From: Closterium sp. NIES-65
Taxonomy: Eukaryota > Streptophyta > Zygnematophyceae > Desmidiales > Closteriaceae
Length of the DNA stretch: 64,000 nucleotides
Assembly (NCBI GenBank): GCA_948144175.1
Contig: CANXME010002584.1
Location: forward strand, 117,923 to 181,922
Direction: 5' to 3'
Each line of letters begins with the position of its first letter. The first letter of the stretch is position 1. Under the pieces are notes generated by a model. The model worked only from the letters and a program-made list of their open reading frames with translations. It ran no database searches and was not told the DNA's origin. Positions 56,651 to 64,000 of the stretch are shown one piece after another. The translations under genes were made by a program, and so were the position numbers.

Positions 56651-59600
56651 CGTCCACATCCACGTCCAGGTCCACGTCCACGTCCAAGTCCACGTCCATG
56701 TCCTCGTCCACGTCCACGACGTCCACGTCCACGTCCACGTCCACGTCCACGTCCAGGTCCACGTCCACGTCCACGTCCTCGTCCACGTCCACGTCCACGA
56801 CCACGTCCACGACCACGTCCACGTCCACGTCCACGTCCACGTCCACGACCACGTCCACGACCACGTCCACGTCCACGTCCATGACCACGTCCACGTTCAC
56901 CTCCATGTCCACGTTCACGTCCACGTTCACGTCCATGTCCACGTCCACGTCCACGACCACGTCCACGTCCACGTCCACGTCCACGTCCACGTCCATGTCC
57001 ACGTCCACGTCCACGTCCACGTCCACGTCCACGTTTACGTCCACGTCCACGGGCATGTCCAAGTCCACGTCCACGTCGACGTCCACGTCCACGGGCACTT
57101 CCAAGTCCACGTTCACGTCCATGTCCACGTCCACGTCCACGACCAGGTCCACGTCCACGTCCACGTCCACGTCCACGTCCACGTCCACGTCCACGACCAC
57201 GTCCACGTCCACGTCCACGACCACGTCCACGTCCACGTCCACGTCGACGACCACGTCCACGTCCACGTCCACGTCCACGTCCATGTCCAGGTCCACGACC
57301 ACGTCCACGTGCACGTCGAAGTCCACGTCCACGTCCACGTCCACGTCCACGTGCACGTCCACGTCCACGTCCACGACCATGTCCACGTCCACGTCCACGT
57401 CCACGTCCACGTCCACGTCCACGTCCACGACCACGTCCACGTCCACGTCCACGTCCACGACCATGTCCACGTCCACGTCCACGACCATGTCCACGTCCAC
57501 GACCACGTCCAAGTCCACGTCCATGTCCACGTCCACGTTCACCACCACGTCCACGTTCACGTCCACGTCCATGTCCACGTCCACGTCCACGTCCACGTCC
57601 ACGACCACGTCCACGTCCACGACCATGTCCACGTTCACGTCCACGTCCACGTCCACGTCCACGTCCACGTCCACGTCCACGTCCACGTCCACGTCCACGT
57701 CCACGTCCACGTCTACGTCCACGTCCACGACCACGTCCACGTCCACGTCCATGTCCACGTCCACGTCCACGTCCACGTCCACGACCACGTCCAAGACCAC
57801 GTCCACGACCACGTCCACGTCCACGTCAACGTCCAAGACCATGTTCACGACCACGTCCACGTCCACGTCCACGTCCACGACCAGGTCCACGTCCACGTCC
57901 TTGTCCACGTCCACGTCCACGTCCACGTCCACGTCCAGGTCCACGTCCACGTCCAAGTCCACGTCCATGTCCACGTCCACGTCCACGTCCACGACGTCCA
58001 CGTCCACGTGCACGTCCACGTCCAGGTCCACGTCCACGTCCACGTCCTCGTCCACGTCCACGTCCACGTCCACGACCATGTCCATGTCCACGTCCACGTC
58101 CACGTCCACGACCACGACCACGTCCACGACCACGTCCACGTCCACGTCCACGTCCATGTCCACGGGCACGTCCAAGTCCACGTCCACGTTGACGTCCACG
58201 TCCACGGGCACGTCCAAGTCCACGTCCACGTCCACGTCCACGTCCACGTCCACGACCAGGTCGACGTCCACGTCCACGTCCACGTCCACGTCCACGTCCA
58301 CGACCACGTCCACGTCCACGTCCACGACCACGTCCACGTCCACGTCCACGTCCACGTCGACGACCACGTCCACGTCCACGTCCACGTCCACGTCCACTTC
58401 CAGGTGCACGTGCACGTCCACGTGCACGTCCACGTCCACGTCCACGTCCACGTCCACGTCCACGTCCACGTCCACGTCCACGTCCACGACCATGTCCACG
58501 TCCACGTCCACGACCACGTCCACGACCACGTCCACGTCCACGACCACGTCCACGTCCACGTCCACGTCCACGTCCACGTCCACGACCATGTCCACGTCCA
58601 CGACCACGTCCACGTCCACGTCCACGTCCACGTCCACGTCCACGACCACGTCCAAGTCCACGTCCAAGTCCACGTCCATGTCCACGTCCATGTCCACGTC
58701 CACGTCCACGTCCACGTCCACGTCCACGTCCACGTCCACGTCCACGTCCACCTCCACGTCCACGACCACGTCCACGTCCACGTCCACGTCCACGTCCACG
58801 TCCACGTCCACGTCCACGTCCACGACCACGTCCACGTCCACGACCACGTCCACGTCCACGTCCACCTCCACGACCACGTCCACGTGCACGTCCAAGTCCA
58901 CGTCCACGTCCACGTCCACGTCCACGTCCACGTCCACGACTAGGTCCACGTCCACGTCCACGTCCACGTCCACGTCCACGTCCACGTCCACGTCCACGTC
59001 CACGTCCACGTCCACGTCCAGGTCCACGTCCACGTCCACGTCCACGTCCACGTCCACGTCCACGTCCACGACCACGTCCACGTCCACGACCACGTCCACG
59101 TCCACGACCACGTCCACGTCCACTCCACGACCACGTCCACGTCCACGTCCACGTCCACGTCCACGTCCACGTCCACGTCCACGTCCATGTCCACGTCCAC
59201 GTCCACGTCCACGTCCACGTCCACGACCACGTCCACGTCCACGTCCACGTCCACGTCCACGTCCACGACCACGTCCACGTCCACGTCTAGGACCACGTCC
59301 ACGTCCACGTCCACGTCCACGTCCACGTCGAGGACCACGTCCACGTCCACGTCCACGTCCACGTCCATGTCCACGTCCACGTCCACGTCCACGTCCACGA
59401 CCACGTCCACGTCCACGTCCACGTCCACGTCCACGTCGACGTCCACGACCACGTCCACGTCCACGTCCACGACCACGTCCACGTACACGACCACGTCCAC
59501 GTCCACGTCCAGGTCCAGGTCCACGTCCACGTCCACGTCCACGACCACGTCCACGTCCACGTCCACGTCCACGTCCACGACCACGTCCACGCCATGTCCA

Positions 59601-60100
59601 CGTCCACGTCCACGTCCACGTCCACGTCAACGTCCACGTCCACGTCCACGTCCTCCTCCGAGTCCTCCACGTCCACGACCACGTCCACGTCCACGTCCAC
59701 GTCAACGTCTACGTCCACGACCACGTCCACGTCCACGTCCACGTCCACGTTCACGTCCACGTCCACGTCCACGTCCACGTCACGTCCACGTCCACGTCCT
59801 TGCCACGTCCACGTCCACGTCCACGTCCACGTCCATGTCCACGTCCACGTCCACGTCCACGTCCACGTCCATGTCCACGTCCACGTCCACGACCATGTCC
59901 ACGTCCACGTCCACGTCCACGACCATGTCCACGTCCACGTCCACGTCCATGTCCACGTCCACGTCCACGTCCACGTCCATGTCCACGTCCACGTCCACGT
60001 CCATGTCCACGTCCACGTCCACGTTCACGACCATGTCCACGTCCACGTCCACGTCCACGTCCACGTCCACGTCCACGTCTACTTCAATGTCCACGTCCAC

Positions 60101-61080
60101 GTCCTCCACGTCCACGTCCACGTCCTCCACGTCCACGTCCACGTCCTCCACGTCCACGTCCACGTCCTCCACGTCCACGTCCACGTCCACGACCACGTCC
60201 ACGTCCACGACCACGACCACGTCCATGTCCACGTCGACGTCCACGACCACGTCCACGTCCACGTCCATGTACTCGTCCACGTCCACGTCCAAGTCCACGT
60301 CGTGGACGACCACGTCCACGTCGACGTCCACGTCCACGACCACGTCCACGACCACGACCACGTCCACGTCCACGTCCACGTCCACGTCCACGTCCACGTC
60401 CATGACCACGTCCACGTCCACGTCCACGTCCACGACCACGTCCACGACCACATCCAGGACCACGTCCACGTCTACGTCCACGTCCACGTCCAGGTCCACG
60501 TCCACGTCCACATCCACGTCCACGACCACGTCCACGACCACGTCAAGGACCACGTCCACGTCCACGTCCACGTCCAGGTCCACGTCCACGTCCATGTCCA
60601 CGTCCACGTCCACGCCCATGTCCACGTCCACGTCCATGTCCACGTTCAAGTCCACGTCCACGTCCACGTCCACGTCCATGTCCACGTCCAGGTCCACGTC
60701 CACGTCCACGTCCACGTCCAGGTCCACGTCCAGGTCCACGTCCACGTCCACGTCCACGTCCATGACCACGTCCACGTCCACGTCCATTTCCACGTCCACG
60801 TCCACGTCCACGTCCACGACCATGTCCACGTCCACGTCCACGTCCACGTCCACGTTCACGTCCACGTCCACGTTCATGACCACGTCCACATCTACGTCCA
60901 CGTCCACGTCCACGTCCACGTCCATGTCCAAGTCGTCAACGTCCACGTCTACGACCACGTCCACGTCCACGTCAATGTCAACGTCCACGTCCTCCACGTC
61001 CACGTCCACGTCATCCACGTCCACGTCCACATATTCCACGTCCACGTCCACTTCCTCCACGTCCACGTCCACGTCCACGA
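60101..61080. repeat. 21-bp higher-order units within the hexamer array
   Basis: Four units of 21 bp (three hexamers plus an inserted TCC) begin with GTCCTCC at 60101, 60122, 60143 and 60164. A diverged set with the same 21-bp period starts at 60989, 61010, 61031 and 61052, 888 bp further on. Nearby CGTGGACGAC landmarks recur at about the same distance, so a segment of nearly 0.9 kb was duplicated. Confidence 0.7.
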
Positions 61081-63357
61081 CCACGTCCACGTCCATGTCC
61101 ACGTCCACGTCCACGACCACATCCACGTCCACGTCCATGTACACGTCCACGTCCAAGTCCACGTCGTGGACGACCACGTCCACGTCCACGACCACGACCA
61201 CGTCCACGTCCACGTCCACGTCCACGTCCACGTCCAAGTCCACGTCGTGGACGACCACGTCCTCGTCCACGTCCACGTCCACGACCACGACCACGTCAAT
61301 GTCCACGTCCACGTCCATGTCCACGTCAAGGTCCACGTCCACGACCATGTCCATGACCACGTCCACGTCCACGTCCACGTCCATGTCCACGTCCATGTCC
61401 ACGTCCATGTCCACGTCCATGTCCACGTCCATGTTCACGTCCACGTCCACGTCCACGTCCATGTCCACGTCCATGTCCACGTCCACGTCCACGTCCACGT
61501 CCATGTCCTAGTCCACGTCCACGTCCACGTCCACGTCCACATCCACGTCCTAGTCCACGTCCATGTCCACGTCCACGTCCACGTCCACGTCCAAGTTCAC
61601 GTCCACGTCCACGTCCACGTCCACGATCAGGTCCACGTCCACGTCTATGTCCACGTCTACGTCCACGTCCACGTCCAAGTCCACCTCCACGTCCACGTCC
61701 ACGTCCACGTCCACGACCACGTCCACGTCCACGTCCACGTCCACGTCCACGTCCACGTCCACGTCCATGTCCACGTCCACGTCCACGTCCACGCCCACGT
61801 CCACGTCCAAGTCCATGTCCACGTCCACGTCCACGTCCACGTCCACGTCCACGACCATGTCCACGTCCACGTCCACGTCCACGTCCACGTCCAAGTCCAT
61901 GTCCACGTCCACGTCCACGTCCACGTCCACGTCCACGTCCACGTCCACGACCATGTCCACGTCCACGTCCACGTCCACGTCCACGTCCATGACAAGGTCC
62001 ACGTCCACGTCCACGTCCACGTCCACGTCCAAGTCCACGTCGTGGACGACCACGTCCACGTCCACGTCCACGTCCACGACCACGACCACGTCAATGTCCA
62101 CGTCCACGTCCATGTCCACGTCCACGTCAATGTCCACGTCCACCACCATGTCCACGACCACGTCCACGTCCACGTCCACGTCCACGTCCACGTCCATGTC
62201 CACGTCCATGTCCACGTCCACGTCCACGTCCACGTCCACGTCCACGTCCATGTCCACGTCCATGTTCACGTCCACGTCCACGTCCACGTCCATGTCCACG
62301 TCCATGTTCACGTCCACGTCCACGTCCACGTCCATGTCCTAGTCCACGTCCACGTCCACGTCCACGTCCACGTCCTAGTCCACGTCCATGTCCACGTCCA
62401 CGTCCACGTCCATGTCCACGTCCAAGTTCACGTCCACGTCTACGTCCACGTCCACGATCAGGTCCACGTCCACGTCTACGTCCACGTCTACGTCCACGTC
62501 CACGTCCAAGTCCACCTCCACGTCCACGTCCACGTCCACGTCCACGACCACGTCCACGTCCACGTCCACGTCCACGTCCACGTCCACGTCCACGTCCACG
62601 TCCATGTCCACGTCCACGTCACGTCCACGCCCACGTCCACGTCCAAGTCCATGTCCACGTCCACGTCCACGTCTACGTCCACGACCATGTCCTCGTCCAC
62701 GTCCACGTCCACGTCCACGTCCAAGTCCATGTCCACGTCCACGTCCACGTCCACGTCCACGTCCACGTCCACGACCATGTCCACGTCCACGTCCACGTCC
62801 ACGTCCACGACAAGGTCCACGTCAACGTCCACGACAAGGTCCACGTCCACGTCCACGTCCACGTCCAGGTCCAGGTCCACGTCCAGGTCCACGTCCACGT
62901 CTACGTCCACGTCCACGTCCACGTCCACGTCCACGTCCACGTCCACGTCCACGACCACGTCCACGTCCACGTCCACGTCCACGTCCAAGTCCACGTCCAC
63001 GTCCACGTCCACGTCCACGTCCAAGTCCACGTCCACGTCCACGTCCACGTCCACGTCCACGTCCAAGTCCACCTCCACGTCCACGTCCACGTCCAAGTCC
63101 ACGACCACGTCCACGTCCACGTCCACGACCACGTCCACGTCCACGTCCAAGTCCACGTCCACGTCCACGTCCACGTCCACGTCCACGACCACGTCCACGT
63201 CCACGTCTACGTCCACGTCCAAGTCCACCTCCACGTCCACGTCCACGTCGACGTCCACGTCCATGTCCACGTCCATGTCCACGTCCACGTCCATGTTCAC
63301 GTCCACGTCCACGTCCACGTCCATGTCCACGTCCATGTCCACGTCCACGTCCACGTC

Positions 63358-63500
63358 CATGTCCTCGTCCACGTCCACGTTCACCGTCCACGTCCACGTC
63401 CACGTCCACGTCCACGTCCATGTCCTCGTCCACGTCCACGTTCACCGTCCACGTCCACGTCCACGTCCTAGTTCACGTCCATGTCCTCGTCCACGTCCAC
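63358..63500. repeat. 61-bp repeat near the right edge
   Basis: CATGTCCTCG occurs at 63358, 63419 and 63480, exactly 61 bp apart, each followed by CACGTTCAC. The period is not a multiple of six because each copy carries a 1-bp phase slip. Confidence 0.75.
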
Positions 63501-64000
63501 GTTCACGTCCACGTCCACGTCCACGTCCATGTCCACGTCCACGTCCACATCCACGTCCACGTCCACGTCCAAGTCCACGTCCACGTCCACGTCCACGATC
63601 AAGTCCACGTCTATGTCCACGTCGACGTCCACGTCCACGTCCAAGTCCACCTCCACGTCCACGTCCACGACCACGTCCACGTCCACGTCCACGTCCACGT
63701 CCATGTCCACGTCCACGTCCACGTCCACGTCCACTTCCACGTCCATGTCCAAGTCGTCCACGTCCATGTCCAAGTCGTCAACGTCCACGTCCACGTCCAC
63801 GACCACGTCCACGTCCACGTCCACGGACCATGTCCACGTCCACGTCCACGTCCACGTCCACGTACCACGCTCCACGTCCACGTCCACGTCCATGTCCACG
63901 TCCACGTTCAAGTCCCCACGTCCACGTCCACGTCCACGTCCACGTCCATGTCCACGTCCAGTCCACTGTCCACGTCCACGTCCACGTCCAGGTCCACGTC

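Larger units (their letters stand above)
44186..64000. repeat. Hexanucleotide (CCACGT)n satellite array
   Basis: About 19.8 kb of tandem CCACGT, continuing past the right edge. Common variant hexamers are CCACGA, CCATGT, CCAAGT, CCAGGT, GCACGT, CCACCT and TCACGT; insertions of 1-5 bases shift the phase now and then. The + strand is about half C and only about one-sixth G. Stops are so rare that frames reach 2,006 residues on both strands. They read as dipeptide repeats His-Val, Thr-Ser or Arg-Pro (+) and Asp-Val, Thr-Trp or Arg-Gly (-), switching at each phase shift. Variant positions are not synonymous in any single frame, so I do not call these genes. No other feature is visible. Confidence 0.97.

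Noticed and set aside
44032..60405. Very long open frames (up to about 2,000 residues) of HV, TS, RP, DV, TW or GR repeats
   Set aside because: All six frames are open because CCACGT variants rarely make a stop. Residue type changes at each phase slip, variants are not synonymous in any frame, and no promoter, start context or non-repeat domain is present.
44186..64000. Telomeric repeat
   Set aside because: CCACGT does not match any telomere motif I know (TTTAGGG, TTAGGG, TTTTAGGG and similar), and variants are dense and internal.

Overview
The window is eukaryotic and almost gene-free. It holds three long, satellite-like tandem arrays and a cluster of Ty1/copia-type LTR retrotransposon copies. 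The only complete protein-coding gene I can support is a 1,718-residue copia Gag-Pol polyprotein. Its single-ORF layout and PR-IN-RT-RNaseH order are typical of Ty1/copia elements of plants, algae and other eukaryotes. The sequence does not let me name the species. The GC-rich, GTCGAC-rich retroelement and very large minisatellite blocks suggest heterochromatin, perhaps centromeric, subtelomeric or sex-linked, but that is inference.

Layout. (1) Positions 1-1398: 17-bp minisatellite, consensus AGGAGCTTGCCTGGTCC. (2) Positions 1399-20047: the same satellite inverted (GGACCAGGCAAGCTCCT), with higher-order repeats whose marker variants recur at exact multiples of 17 bp. (3) Positions 20048-31339: retroelement cluster, all on the minus strand, in the + strand order LTR-L (20048-21057), pol 3' fragment, LTR-M (22215-23358), complete gag-pol (23490-28646), LTR-R (28754-29897), pol 3' fragment cut at 31339. 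The element bounded by LTR-M and LTR-R (7,683 bp) looks intact and young: I saw no difference between its two 1,144-bp LTRs. No target-site duplication flanks it, because both sides are interiors of related copies. (4) Positions 31340-41951: 17-bp satellite in the first orientation. (5) Positions 41952-44185: 17-bp satellite inverted again. (6) Positions 44186-64000 (window end): a hexanucleotide (CCACGT)n array of nearly 20 kb with nested duplications of 21 bp, 61 bp, about 0.4 kb and about 2.7 kb.

The many very long open frames across both satellites are a consequence of repeat units that rarely contain stop codons. The 17-bp unit reads as a 17-residue repeat in each frame. The hexamer reads as dipeptide repeats (His-Val, Thr-Ser, Arg-Pro on +; Asp-Val, Thr-Trp, Arg-Gly on -). 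I do not call them genes. The most interesting features are the orientation switches of the 17-bp satellite at palindromic cores, the direct 17-mer to 6-mer junction, the tandem retroelement arrangement with shared LTRs, and a hexamer block whose every strand and frame is open.
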